The notes under the pieces are model-generated. The model searched no databases and was not told the origin of the DNA. It was given only the letters and a program-made list of their open reading frames with translations. Below, piece after piece: positions 22,935 through 31,427 of a stretch of 64,000 bases of DNA (within the stretch, counting starts at the first letter, position 1; each line of letters opens with the position of its first letter). The translations under genes and the position numbers were made by a program. Origin of the DNA: Anaerolineae bacterium (lineage in GTDB: Bacteria; Chloroflexota; Anaerolineae; B4-G1; DUEL01); contig JANXCY010000008.1 of assembly GCA_025060135.1 (NCBI GenBank), forward strand, positions 29,140 to 93,139. The letters run 5' to 3'.

Positions 22935-23720
22935 CTACGGCCCTTCCAGCACCAGCAGGTCCTCCGGCCCGTAGACATGTCGGGCGGTGAAGGCAACCCG
23001 GCGGCCATCGGAGGAGGGCAAGGGGTCCCCAAAGTAGCCGGAGAAGTAACTCGGGGGCGGAAAGCCGGCCTGAGCGGCCAGCCCCGACATCACACACTGG
23101 TTAGGAGGGCACGTCTGGCGGTAGAGAGAGTCCAGGTCTCCCTCAAAGGGCGCGACCCGGCCTGTTGTAACAGAGTAGGCCAGTGGAGGGCCAGCAATGC
23201 CCGGGTCCCCCTCGCTCCGGGCGTTCGCCACATCCACCTGGAACTGCCCATCACACCACTTCCGGTAGACCAGGGTTTCCTCGTCTGCCCAACCCAGGGG
23301 CTCGTACTGACACTCGCCCCGTACCTCCGCGCCGGCCTGACAGGCGCGCACGAATCCGTCTATCAGGCCCGGCGGCTCCACCATTCGGAGCGTCCACCCC
23401 GGCGCGGCCCGGACGGCGGGCTCGTAGGAGACCAGAAGAGGCGCGGCAACCACTGCCCCCAGGGCCAGGATCAGGGCCCAAAAGGGGGCGCGACGAAGCG
23501 CTGTGCGCCGCTCCGTCACGATCAGCCCGACCAGCGCGGCCAGTCCCAGCACCAGGGCAGCCAGGCTGAGCGCCAGGTATTGCTCCATCTGGCTGAAGAG
23601 AAGGACCGCGAATTCGGAGGGGGCAATCAGAATGATCAAAAAGGTGAGGCTGAGATCGGAGAGGTGTTTCACCAGCCAGTCTCCCCCGATCTGGATCAGC
23701 AGGCTCCATCCGCTGAGCAC
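22935..23720 (-). CDS. Membrane protein of unknown function, possibly 5'-truncated
   Basis: From a GTG at 23720 this gives 261 residues: three hydrophobic segments in the first 100 residues, then a soluble C-terminal part with four cysteines (RACQAGAEVRGEC, CPPNQC) and LGWADEETLVYRKW, reminiscent of extracytoplasmic beta-propeller or lipoprotein-like domains. The frame stays open upstream of the GTG and encodes another hydrophobic helix (VLAALALVAATPPLVLSG). It then meets a stop at the edge of a MITE-like element, with no start codon on the way. The 5' end may therefore have been lost to the element. No family recognised. Confidence 0.5.
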   Translation of the reverse strand: MLSGWSLLIQIGGDWLVKHLSDLSLTFLIILIAPSEFAVLLFSQMEQYLALSLAALVLGLAALVGLIVTERRTALRRAPFWALILALGAVVAAPLLVSYEPAVRAAPGWTLRMVEPPGLIDGFVRACQAGAEVRGECQYEPLGWADEETLVYRKWCDGQFQVDVANARSEGDPGIAGPPLAYSVTTGRVAPFEGDLDSLYRQTCPPNQCVMSGLAAQAGFPPPSYFSGYFGDPLPSSDGRRVAFTARHVYGPEDLLVLEGP

Positions 23721-23821
23721 CAGGGGAGGGGTAGCGGCAACCAGTGCCAGCGCGGCCAGAACTGAAAGCGTCTCGTTTGTGGCCCAGCACGAAACGCAAT
23801 GGAGGGCCGTGTTGGCCCTTT

Positions 23822-23966
23822 AAGAGCATGTCTGAAACATGAAGGTCGCGTAGCGCAGGCTGTTAACCGTAATGGGTGGCCTGAAACGGCCTGCGCTACA
23901 GGCCTGGCGGCCTGCGTTACAGCGCCGCAGGTCTCTGGAGAACTTGAATTTTCAGAGAGGCTCTAA
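23822..23966. mobile_element. MITE-like palindromic element, copy 3 (both ends)
   Basis: Left terminal repeat AAGAGCATGTCTGAAACAT and right terminal repeat ATTTTCAGAGAGGCTCTAA are imperfect inverses. The interior has GCGCAGGCTGTTAACC, a second palindrome around GGCCTGAAACGGCCTGCGC, and ACAGGCCTGGCGGCCTGCG. About 145 bp, no coding capacity. It lies between two membrane-protein genes. Confidence 0.7.
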
Positions 23967-24029
23967 ACGCCACTCCGCCTCGGCGCAAGCACCTTCGGCT
24001 CGTGGCGTTTCGTGGCCAGGCCCACTGGC

Positions 24030-26063
24030 CTAAGGCGTTGCCGTTGGCAGGGCTGTCGGCACAGAGCCAGCCGGGTGGGTCGGGGTGAGTATCGGCGTGG
24101 CGGTGGAGGCATCCGGCCCGGCGGTGGTGAAACGGAGCCGGTACGGGCGTTCCCAGCCTCGCCGGGCCACCACCTCCACTGAAGCATCCGGGCGGAGGGG
24201 CTCGTAAGGGAAGAAACTCACGAAGTCTTCTCCGAAGCCGATGGAGCCGTGGACAAAGTCGCCGGTATCGGTGTACCAGACGAAGAGCACCTGGCCCGCG
24301 CCCGGGAGGAGGTACGTCAGAGGTGTCGGCGAGCGCATCTGAATTTGAATCGGTGTGTCCGTGGGAACCCCCTGGGCTCCATTGGGAGGAACGGTGGAGA
24401 GGACTCGGGGCCAGAGGGCCCATAGGACCAATCCCCCTGCCAGTGAGATCAGAAGGGTCGGGAGAACCAGGTGGGGCCAGAGACCGCGCAGTCCCCCCGT
24501 GCCCTTTCGGGCATTCCGCCACCACGCGGAAAGGAGAAAGCCCGTCGTGGCTGCGAAGAGGGCCAGGAGGAGCAGATAGAGAAGGGCGCCGAGGGCGAGG
24601 GAGAGCCAGGAGGCCGGGGAGGTCAGATAGGACTTCCAGGTGGGAGGGAACGCCGTCAGTATCCGGAGGTAGTCTCTCGTGGCGGTTCCGGTCCACCCCA
24701 CGCCGAACAGCAGAAGCCCCAGCACCGCTGAGCGCCCCAGCGGGCGCGCCCATTCCTCCCAGCGCGCGGCCGGATGGGCGGCCACGGCCCGTCCCGCCAG
24801 CAGGAGCAGCACTCCGGCCAGGATGCTCAGCAGCCGCTCCGGTAAGGTGATGTTCAAATAAAACGGCAGGGGATGAGTAAGGGGCAATCTCACAAAACGT
24901 AAAAATGCCCAGACCAGGAAGGGAGATCCCGCCCATGAGAGGATTTCCCAGAGGGACAGGAGCATCAGCCCCCCTCCGGCCAGCATCAGTGGGGTTTCCG
25001 GGAAAGCCCAGCGGACCCGCCGGTTCACCCACAGGCTCCAGAGTCCCCACAGTCCAAGAGGAACCTGGAGAGCCAGAACGGCTTTCAGTAGCCATCCCGC
25101 CCATTCCACGGTGGGTAACCAGACGTCCGGGACCGGATGGCTGTGCGGGGCCCAGGGTAGAATCTCACCCGGCGTGGGCAGAATGCCCATCGGGGGGAAC
25201 TGACCGATGGAAAGCGTCAGCAGGGCCGCGATGCCAGAGAGAAGAGCAGCGGCTTCCGCAGGGAACCGCTTTCGGCTCTCCGTCGGTTTCAGAGAAGGGG
25301 CAGCCAGAAGCAGGGCAGGAACGCCCAACCCGCCCAGGATGAGGGAGCCGCTCAGGGTGGGGAGATAGCCTGTGGTGGCCGCGCCCCGATGCAGGATGTC
25401 CACGGCCAGGAACCGGGCGATTACAAGGAAGACCGCACCCAGGGCGGCACCGATGCCCCCTGTTTTCAGGAGCATCGTCCATTGGAACGGCAACCGCTCC
25501 CCCAGTGCCCAGAGGGCTGCGGCGTAGAGGGCGACAAGGAAGGGCAAGAGGATCGTCCCTGCCTGAGGCCATCCCCAGACAGCGAGGCCAGCCCATTCTT
25601 CGGGATTGCTCAGGATTAGACCGACCTGGGCGAAGAGACCCGCCCGCAGGAGGGACGGCCACCGGTACAGGGCTGCCAAAGAGACCAGGGCGACCCCCAC
25701 CCCGGCCTGGAGAAGAGCCCAGGAGCGGTAGCGGTCTCCCGGATCGTAGGGGCCGTATACGGCCTCGCCGATGGACCAGGTCGCCCCGGACGCTCCCATC
25801 AGGGCCAGTGCCAGGAGGACAGGGATGACCAGCAGCCAGTGAGCGTTCTCCTGACGACGGGCCTGGGTTAGTGGAACGACGCTCCCCAAGACGAAAAAGC
25901 CGTACCATGCGACGGCCAGTGGGGGGAACACCCATCCACCAGCCCGAAGGCCAAAGGCCACCAGCGCCACGAGGATCAGGAGATGGGCCAGGGCATAGAG
26001 GGCCGTCAGGGCCCAGCCCAGTCGGTGGGTCCAGCGGCTTGAGGCATCTCTACCGATGTCCAC
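24030..26063 (-). CDS. Large multi-pass membrane protein with C-terminal Ig-like extracellular domain
   Basis: About 677 residues from the GTG at 26063, chosen because AGAGGTG precedes it and it starts 22 bp after the upstream stop; the frame itself extends into the upstream gene. About 14 transmembrane segments fill residues 15-540. A soluble tail follows: VLSTVPPNGAQGVPTDTPIQI resembles a bacterial Ig-like (Big_5) domain start. The end is a Thr/Pro-rich stretch. I do not recognise a characterised family. It appears cotranscribed with the lipoprotein upstream. Confidence 0.65.
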   Translation of the reverse strand: MDIGRDASSRWTHRLGWALTALYALAHLLILVALVAFGLRAGGWVFPPLAVAWYGFFVLGSVVPLTQARRQENAHWLLVIPVLLALALMGASGATWSIGEAVYGPYDPGDRYRSWALLQAGVGVALVSLAALYRWPSLLRAGLFAQVGLILSNPEEWAGLAVWGWPQAGTILLPFLVALYAAALWALGERLPFQWTMLLKTGGIGAALGAVFLVIARFLAVDILHRGAATTGYLPTLSGSLILGGLGVPALLLAAPSLKPTESRKRFPAEAAALLSGIAALLTLSIGQFPPMGILPTPGEILPWAPHSHPVPDVWLPTVEWAGWLLKAVLALQVPLGLWGLWSLWVNRRVRWAFPETPLMLAGGGLMLLSLWEILSWAGSPFLVWAFLRFVRLPLTHPLPFYLNITLPERLLSILAGVLLLLAGRAVAAHPAARWEEWARPLGRSAVLGLLLFGVGWTGTATRDYLRILTAFPPTWKSYLTSPASWLSLALGALLYLLLLALFAATTGFLLSAWWRNARKGTGGLRGLWPHLVLPTLLISLAGGLVLWALWPRVLSTVPPNGAQGVPTDTPIQIQMRSPTPLTYLLPGAGQVLFVWYTDTGDFVHGSIGFGEDFVSFFPYEPLRPDASVEVVARRGWERPYRLRFTTAGPDASTATPILTPTHPAGSVPTALPTATP

Positions 26064-26085
26064 AGCGCACCTCTGCTTTGGGGAC

Positions 26086-27657
26086 TTACTCTTCAAATCC
26101 TCCCACCCGGGGCCAGCAGGGCCTGGGGGGAAAGCAAGCCAGCGGCTGATAGGGCCGCCATCGGCCATCGGCATCGCGGACCAGGGTCCACTCGGTCGGG
26201 ATGCCGCCCGCCTGTACGATGAACCACAGGCTACCTCCATCTGCTGGCTGGATTTTATCCAGGGCGAATCCCATGGCCTCCAGACCGACCCGGATGGCTT
26301 CAGGGTCCCCGGCCAGTTCGGGGTGGGCGTTGAGGTAGGCAGTCAGTCCGGCGGGCGGGTAGAGGATGCCCGTTGAGTGGAGGGGGAAGCAGAGGGCCCC
26401 TCGCCCGCAGCGCTCCTCCATCCGATACCAGAGTTGGATTTGCTGCATGGCCGCGATACAGCGGGCTGGCGCATCGGGGGAGTCCCCTTCTGCCCCCGAA
26501 AGGCATGCTGCCGCCAGTTCTCCCAGCAGGTCGTCGGCGTACGTGTCGGCCACGGCGCGCAGTTCGGCCCGCGCCTCCTCCGTCCGGCCCAGCAGGAGGA
26601 GGATTTCCCCCCGGCGGAAACGGGCCACGCCTGCCCAGTCCGGCTCCCCGGATTCCCGGCTCCAGGTCTCCGCCATCGCCAGGGCCCTCTCGTATTCTTC
26701 CAGGGCGACCTCGTAATCGCCCATCCGGAACGTCGTCTCCGCTTCATTGATGAGCCAGCGTAGCCGGTCGCTCATTGTAATGGAGGCCTCCGGCCCCCAG
26801 CCGCTGCGTTCCAGGTCCACGCCCTTTTCTGCCCGGACGAAGCGGCCTGCAGCCTCATCCCAGCGCCAGACCTGCCATCCCAGTGGGTGGTTGACCATTT
26901 TGTGGTCAAAGCCATCTGGGTAGAGGTGAGGGTAGGTCAGGAAGATTTGCTGGCGTCCGGGAGTGGTGGGGTCTGGCTGCAACGCCCAGTCCGACGGCCC
27001 GGCCCAGGTGATGAGGTCTGCCCGGAAGACCAGGGTGGGGCTCACCTCGTGCCAGCGGAAGACGTAGAGCAGTTCGGTGACCATACTCCCACCCGGGACG
27101 GTGTAAGTAACCACCGTCTCGGGCCGCCCGTCGCCGGTGAGGTCGCTGGAGAGAAACCCGCTCTGGAAGGTGGGTAGAGGCTCGTCCAACATCGGAGGCA
27201 GAGCCAGGCCCGTATATTGCCCGTCTTCCTGCTGGAGAAAGGCCAGCACGGGGAGGCCCATCAGTTGGGTCTGAATCAGGACGTCATCCAGGCCGTCGCC
27301 GTTCAGGTCGGTCTGGTCCACCGCAGGTTGGGTTGTCTGGAGTTTGGGGAAGGTTCGCAGCAGGGCCGGGAGTAATGAGGGGTTACCGCTACGGGAGAGC
27401 CATCCCGCGATGCCGGAAGTCAGAGCCTGGAGGATTTCCGGTGTGGCCTGGGGCGGCTGATAGGCGTCCAGCGCGGCGTAGGCGGCGGCCAGCGGACCTG
27501 TGAGTACCGTCGTCTCTTCGGACGTGGGGGAGGGGGTGGGAGAAGCGGGACCGCCGGAAGAAAGGGAAGACGGAGGCGTCGTTGGCCCGACGCTATGAGC
27601 CGTACATGAGGCCAGCAAGATGAGCAGAACCGGGATCACTCTAAACCTGGGAGTCAT
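26086..27657 (-). CDS. Lipoprotein with FG-GAP-like and TPR-like segments
   Basis: About 523 residues from the ATG at 27657. I preferred this to the ATG at 27663 because the GGAGG ribosome site abuts 27663 and is correctly spaced only for 27657. A lipobox (LLILLASC) is followed by a Ser/Thr/Pro linker. DLNGDGLDDVLIQT and DLTGDGRPETVVTY are FG-GAP/dockerin-like calcium-binding loops. A TPR-like region lies at about 290-380 (FRMGDYEVALEEYERALAMAE). It is probably a surface protein that binds partners or ligands. Specific function unknown. It is followed by the multi-pass membrane protein on the same transcript. Confidence 0.68.
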   Translation of the reverse strand: MTPRFRVIPVLLILLASCTAHSVGPTTPPSSLSSGGPASPTPSPTSEETTVLTGPLAAAYAALDAYQPPQATPEILQALTSGIAGWLSRSGNPSLLPALLRTFPKLQTTQPAVDQTDLNGDGLDDVLIQTQLMGLPVLAFLQQEDGQYTGLALPPMLDEPLPTFQSGFLSSDLTGDGRPETVVTYTVPGGSMVTELLYVFRWHEVSPTLVFRADLITWAGPSDWALQPDPTTPGRQQIFLTYPHLYPDGFDHKMVNHPLGWQVWRWDEAAGRFVRAEKGVDLERSGWGPEASITMSDRLRWLINEAETTFRMGDYEVALEEYERALAMAETWSRESGEPDWAGVARFRRGEILLLLGRTEEARAELRAVADTYADDLLGELAAACLSGAEGDSPDAPARCIAAMQQIQLWYRMEERCGRGALCFPLHSTGILYPPAGLTAYLNAHPELAGDPEAIRVGLEAMGFALDKIQPADGGSLWFIVQAGGIPTEWTLVRDADGRWRPYQPLACFPPRPCWPRVGGFEE

Positions 27658-27773
27658 TGCCATCCTCCGCGAAAGACGCAAGGCAGTTGCCGTAACCCTT
27701 CGCCTTTTATTTTACACGAGACCAGGGCGTGCGTCTACTGTAAGAATTGACAGGTTTTCCGGCAGAGAAATCA

Positions 27774-27807
27774 AAACCGCATGGCCTGTGGAGGGGCCAT
27801 GCGGTTT
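27774..27807 (-). terminator. Intrinsic terminator of the 4-hydroxybutyryl-CoA dehydratase gene
   Basis: AAACCGCATGGCC (27774-27786) pairs perfectly with 27795-27807. On the minus strand the stem is followed by TGATTTCTC. It lies 78 nt after the dehydratase stop codon. Confidence 0.7.
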
Positions 27808-27884
27808 AGGGTCTCGTGAAAGGGGAGCATATTGAATAACGTCGCCGCTTTCTTGCTCTCTGGCTCCTCTGCTCTTCCGCTTCC

Positions 27885-29354
27885 CTATCCCTCTGGCAGC
27901 AGGTCGTCCGGGTCTATCCCGCAGAGGCGGCGGGCCAGCATTTTCTTCCCCTCTAGGTTCGCGTAGCGCTGGATGACGATGCGCTGGGTCTGCGGGGAGC
28001 CCGCCCCGTGCATGGATTCCACCAGATACCCCACCGCCAGCGACCCCATCGTCATCGCCTCTATGAGCCGCAGCATCCGCTGGCGGTGTTCGGTTGGGAA
28101 CGGGACTGCCGGGGCCAGGTACTTGCGACACCACAACCCCACCTCTTCGGAGGCGAAATCCTCGGCAGAGGGCATCGTCCCCAATAACCCCCCAGCGATG
28201 TCCTGCGCCAGCCGCGCGATTTCATAGGGGAACCGGGTTACGTTCTGCTTGCAGACGTTCGCCAGAAGGACATTCACCAAGTAGTTCCCCGCCGGGGTCC
28301 GGACGCCCTCGGCGGAGCAGGCGATGCCGCAGGCGTAGAGGGTCTCGTTCAGGTGGACCATTTCGGTCAGTTTCTCCCGGATGTGGCCAGCATTCGCCAC
28401 TCCCTGATACTCCGCCACAGCCGCCGCCGCGCCGATGAGAACGTCCCCGTTCCCCACCTTACAGCCCCCGTAGGACTGCCGGTGATAAGCGGCGAACCGC
28501 TCCACCAGGATTCCGGCGAACTCCGTCTCTCCACACATGAAGACCCGCTCCCACGGGACGAAGGTATCGTTGAAAATGATGACTCCTTCCTGCCCGCCGT
28601 AGCGGAGGTTGCCGATGTCCACCGGACTCCGCTCCAGTTTGCGGGTGTCCGAGGATTGGCGACCGTAGATGTAGATGAGGGTGGGGTCATCGGCGGGGAC
28701 GGCGAAACAGACGGCGTAGTCCGCATCCTCTGGCTTCAGCGCCAGCGTGGGCATCACCAGAATCTGGTGGGAGTTTAGTAGTCCCGTCTGATGGACTTTG
28801 GCCCCCCGGACAACGATGCCATCCGCCCGGCGCCCCACGACATGGACGTAGAGATCAGGGTCGGCCTGGGCGGAGGGGCCCAGGGCGCGGTTCCCTTTGG
28901 GGTCCGTCATCGCCCCGTCCACCGTCCAGTCCTTCTCCTCCCACTCCAGGACGAACTGCCGGAAGCGATCGTGGTAGGAGGTGCCGTAGTGCTGGTCTAT
29001 CTCGTACGTGGTGCTCCAGACCGCGTTCAGCGCGTCCAGGCCGACGCAGCGCTGAAAGCAGGTGCCGGTCAATTGCCCCAGAAGCCGCTGCAACTTCACC
29101 TTTTTGATCAGGTCTTCCGGACTCTGGTGAAGGTGGACGAAGCGGTTAATCCGATGGCCCGAAAGCGCCGAGGTGGCAGTGGCGAGGTCCTGATACTCGG
29201 GGATTTCAGCCAGGCGATAGGTCATCGCGCAGGCGTTGACGGAGGGACGTATGATGGGGTGGTCTACGGGGTTCTCCACCCGTTCCCCGAAGAGGTAGAT
29301 GGTCCGCGGCCCCAGGCGCCGCAAACTCTCTATGTACTCTTCAGCCGTTATCAT
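27885..29354 (-). CDS. abfD: 4-hydroxybutyryl-CoA dehydratase / vinylacetyl-CoA isomerase
   Basis: A 489-residue [4Fe-4S]/FAD radical enzyme that converts 4-hydroxybutyryl-CoA to crotonyl-CoA. The cluster ligands of the clostridial enzyme (C99, C103, H292, C299) are matched by C99 and C103 (TCFQRC) and by H291 and C298 (HRQSYGGC), essentially residue for residue. ESMHGAGSPQ near 447-456 is the conserved C-terminal motif. The same family includes flavin monooxygenases (HpaB), which lack these ligands, so the assignment is firm. Roles: 4-aminobutyrate or succinate fermentation, or a 4-hydroxybutyrate carbon-fixation cycle. No other gene of these pathways is in the window. A molybdenum-hydroxylase subunit gene is just upstream. 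Confidence 0.9.
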   Translation of the reverse strand: MITAEEYIESLRRLGPRTIYLFGERVENPVDHPIIRPSVNACAMTYRLAEIPEYQDLATATSALSGHRINRFVHLHQSPEDLIKKVKLQRLLGQLTGTCFQRCVGLDALNAVWSTTYEIDQHYGTSYHDRFRQFVLEWEEKDWTVDGAMTDPKGNRALGPSAQADPDLYVHVVGRRADGIVVRGAKVHQTGLLNSHQILVMPTLALKPEDADYAVCFAVPADDPTLIYIYGRQSSDTRKLERSPVDIGNLRYGGQEGVIIFNDTFVPWERVFMCGETEFAGILVERFAAYHRQSYGGCKVGNGDVLIGAAAAVAEYQGVANAGHIREKLTEMVHLNETLYACGIACSAEGVRTPAGNYLVNVLLANVCKQNVTRFPYEIARLAQDIAGGLLGTMPSAEDFASEEVGLWCRKYLAPAVPFPTEHRQRMLRLIEAMTMGSLAVGYLVESMHGAGSPQTQRIVIQRYANLEGKKMLARRLCGIDPDDLLPEG

Positions 29355-29468
29355 CAGCGTCTTCGCGTTTTTCCCTAAAAGGGCACGAATTATTTGATTT
29401 ATTAAAAAATTACTCGTCCGGCGTGTTCTTTGTTGGTTTTACCTCTGCGTTCTCCGCGTTCTCTGCGG
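29355..29468. repeat. AT-rich intergenic with palindromic-repeat arms
   Basis: Arms of the dispersed palindrome (GTCTTCGCGTTTTTCCC on one side, CCTCTGCGTTCTCCGCG on the other) flank an unusually AT-rich core (ATTATTTGATTTATTAAAAA). No gene. It separates the dehydratase from the FAD/[2Fe-2S] subunit gene and may hold the dehydratase promoter. Confidence 0.4.
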
Positions 29469-30890
29469 TTAAGCGCGGACAGCGGCCTGCTCTATAGCCC
29501 GTACGATTTTGTAGTAACCGGTACAGCGGCAAAGGTTTCCAGCGATGGCGTGGAGAATCTGTTCGCGAGAGGGGTTGGGTAGTTCCTCCAGCAACTTGGC
29601 CCCACTCATCACAAAGCCAGGCGTGCAGTAGCCGCACTGGACGGCTCCTTCTTGGATGAAGGCCTGCTGGAGGGGGTGGAGTTTCTCTCCCCGCGCCAGT
29701 CCCTCCACGGTGACAATCTGGGCGCCGTGGGCGCGCGGGGCCGGGACCAGGCAGGAGAGGACAGCGATGCCGTCCAACCAGATGGTGCAGGCACCGCATT
29801 CGCCCTCGCCACACCCCTCCTTGGTGCCGGTGAGTCCCAGGTCTTCCCGGAGCATGCGCAGGAGCGTCTTGCCGTTGGCTCCATGGATGACCTGATTCTG
29901 CCCGTTGACAGTGCACTCTATCGGCTCATCGCCGCCGGCGGTGTGGCGGACCGTCCGGCCAGCCAGGCGGGGGAAGCGGCCATCACTGCGACCCCAGAGG
30001 AGTGGGGGGCGATCCGGGAAAGCTTCTCGCTCTCGCCTCTCGGCCAGCGCGGCGAGCGCGCGCCGGACCAGCACGCGCGCCATCTCCCGGCGGTACTCCG
30101 CCCCGGCGCGGATGTCGTCTATGGGGACAGCGGCCCGGGCCGCCAGGGCGGCGGCCTCGGCGATGCGTTCCTCGGTCAACGGGCCGCCCACCAGCACGCC
30201 CTCGGCCTCGCAGGCCCGGATGACGGTGGGGGCCACGCTCCCCAGCGCCACCCGCGCCCGGGTGACGATGCCCCGCTCCAGCCGCACAATGACGGCTGCA
30301 TTGACCACGGAGACCGCCAGCGCCTGGCGCAGGCGCAATTTCAGGAAAATGCCCCGCTCATCGGGGGAAGCGACCGGCACCCGAATCTCGGCCAGCATTT
30401 CATCGGGGGCCAGGTCTACTTCCCGCATCCCCAGGTAGAACTTTCGGATGGGGACTTCCCGCTCGCCGCGCACGGAACGGAGCACCAGCGTCGCGCCCAT
30501 AGCGACCAGGGGAGGGATAGTGTCCCCGGCTGGCGAGGCAGTAACCAGGTTGCCACCCAGCGTGCCGCGATTGCGGATCGCGGGCGCACCCACGTTCCAG
30601 GCCGCCTGGGCCAGGGGGAAGGCCCGCTCCCGAACCGTTGATGAGGCGACCAACCGGTTATGGGTAACCAGCGGGCCCAGACGGAGCGTCTCCCCCTCCA
30701 GCACGATGCCGTCCAATCCCGGCACCCGGCTGATGTCTATGAGGACGGATGCTTTCCGCACCCCTCGCTCCAGTTCTACCAGCAGGTCGGTCCCGCCCGC
30801 GATCAAGCGGGCCTGGGAGCCGTACCGGGCCAGCAACTGCAGCGTTTCTTCTACGGAAGTCGGAGTATAGTATATTTCCCAGAGAGCCAT
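29469..30890 (-). CDS. Fused FAD (CoxM-type) and [2Fe-2S] (CoxS-type) subunit of a molybdenum hydroxylase
   Basis: A 473-residue fusion. Residues 1-290 are the FAD subunit of the xanthine dehydrogenase/CO dehydrogenase family (RLIAGGTDLLVELE, IRNRGTLGGNLVTASPAGD). Residues about 320-473 are the small iron-sulfur subunit, with the plant-type cluster CGEGECGAC...C and the second cluster CGYC...CRC. These subunits are normally separate genes next to a large molybdopterin subunit. Here the order is FAD then Fe-S in one chain, and no large subunit gene is adjacent on either side. AAGGAGC precedes the ATG at 30890. Possible substrates include CO, hydroxybenzoyl-CoA, nicotinate or purines. Confidence 0.87.
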   Translation of the reverse strand: MALWEIYYTPTSVEETLQLLARYGSQARLIAGGTDLLVELERGVRKASVLIDISRVPGLDGIVLEGETLRLGPLVTHNRLVASSTVRERAFPLAQAAWNVGAPAIRNRGTLGGNLVTASPAGDTIPPLVAMGATLVLRSVRGEREVPIRKFYLGMREVDLAPDEMLAEIRVPVASPDERGIFLKLRLRQALAVSVVNAAVIVRLERGIVTRARVALGSVAPTVIRACEAEGVLVGGPLTEERIAEAAALAARAAVPIDDIRAGAEYRREMARVLVRRALAALAERREREAFPDRPPLLWGRSDGRFPRLAGRTVRHTAGGDEPIECTVNGQNQVIHGANGKTLLRMLREDLGLTGTKEGCGEGECGACTIWLDGIAVLSCLVPAPRAHGAQIVTVEGLARGEKLHPLQQAFIQEGAVQCGYCTPGFVMSGAKLLEELPNPSREQILHAIAGNLCRCTGYYKIVRAIEQAAVRA

Positions 30891-31162
30891 CGCTTGCTCC
30901 TTGGAGCCTCATCAGGGGCCATGCGCGGGTACCTTCGGGCAACGGGAACCTGGATCGCTGGCATAGGTTCATGGGCCTGTGCTGGAAGCGCGATCAACAC
31001 CAGGGCGCTGCTGCCCAAACAGGTGCCCCATAGCCTGAACTCATCGGGGACAGAACTGACGCGGTTGAAGTTCGCGCAGGCGCAGGTCTGTCCGATGCAG
31101 GCGAACCGCCTGTCCCACGTATCCATTCGCTGATGCTTCAGGAGTCAGGTGCCTAACTCCTG
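30891..31162. other. Gene-free stretch with repeat fragments
   Basis: No convincing gene. It contains a weak copy of the MITE interior (GTCCGATGCAGGCGAACCGCCTG) and a 7-bp stem CAGGAGT/ACTCCTG close to 31161, just after the coiled-coil gene, which may act as a weak terminator. Confidence 0.35.
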
Positions 31163-31405
31163 TCAGTGAAGGATGTTCATCCAGTGGTTATAGGGGGAGA
31201 AGTCTGGCGGCACCAGTCCCTTTTCAATCAGGATGCGCTCCAGCATCGCCATGCGCTGTCGGTAGCGGCGCATTTCTGCGTCCAGGACCTGGACCCGCTC
31301 TTCCAGTTCCCGCATGCGGGCTTCCATTTTCTGCAGGCGATACTCCTGTTCCCGGATTTTCCGCTCAATGGCTTGAAGCCACTCTTCTATGGTCAGAGGG
31401 TCCAT
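31163..31405 (-). CDS. Small coiled-coil protein
   Basis: An 80-residue, highly charged protein. Heptad-like spacing runs from about residue 8 to 63 (IERKIREQEYRLQKMEARM), predicting one long coiled coil, then a short Pro/Tyr tail. AAGGAGG precedes the ATG at 31405. It is the last gene of the run led by cooC, 22 bp after the preceding gene. It may scaffold or oligomerise a neighbouring protein. Family not recognised. Confidence 0.65.
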   Translation of the reverse strand: MDPLTIEEWLQAIERKIREQEYRLQKMEARMRELEERVQVLDAEMRRYRQRMAMLERILIEKGLVPPDFSPYNHWMNILH

Positions 31406-31427
31406 CCACACCTCCTTCTGGCAAGGA

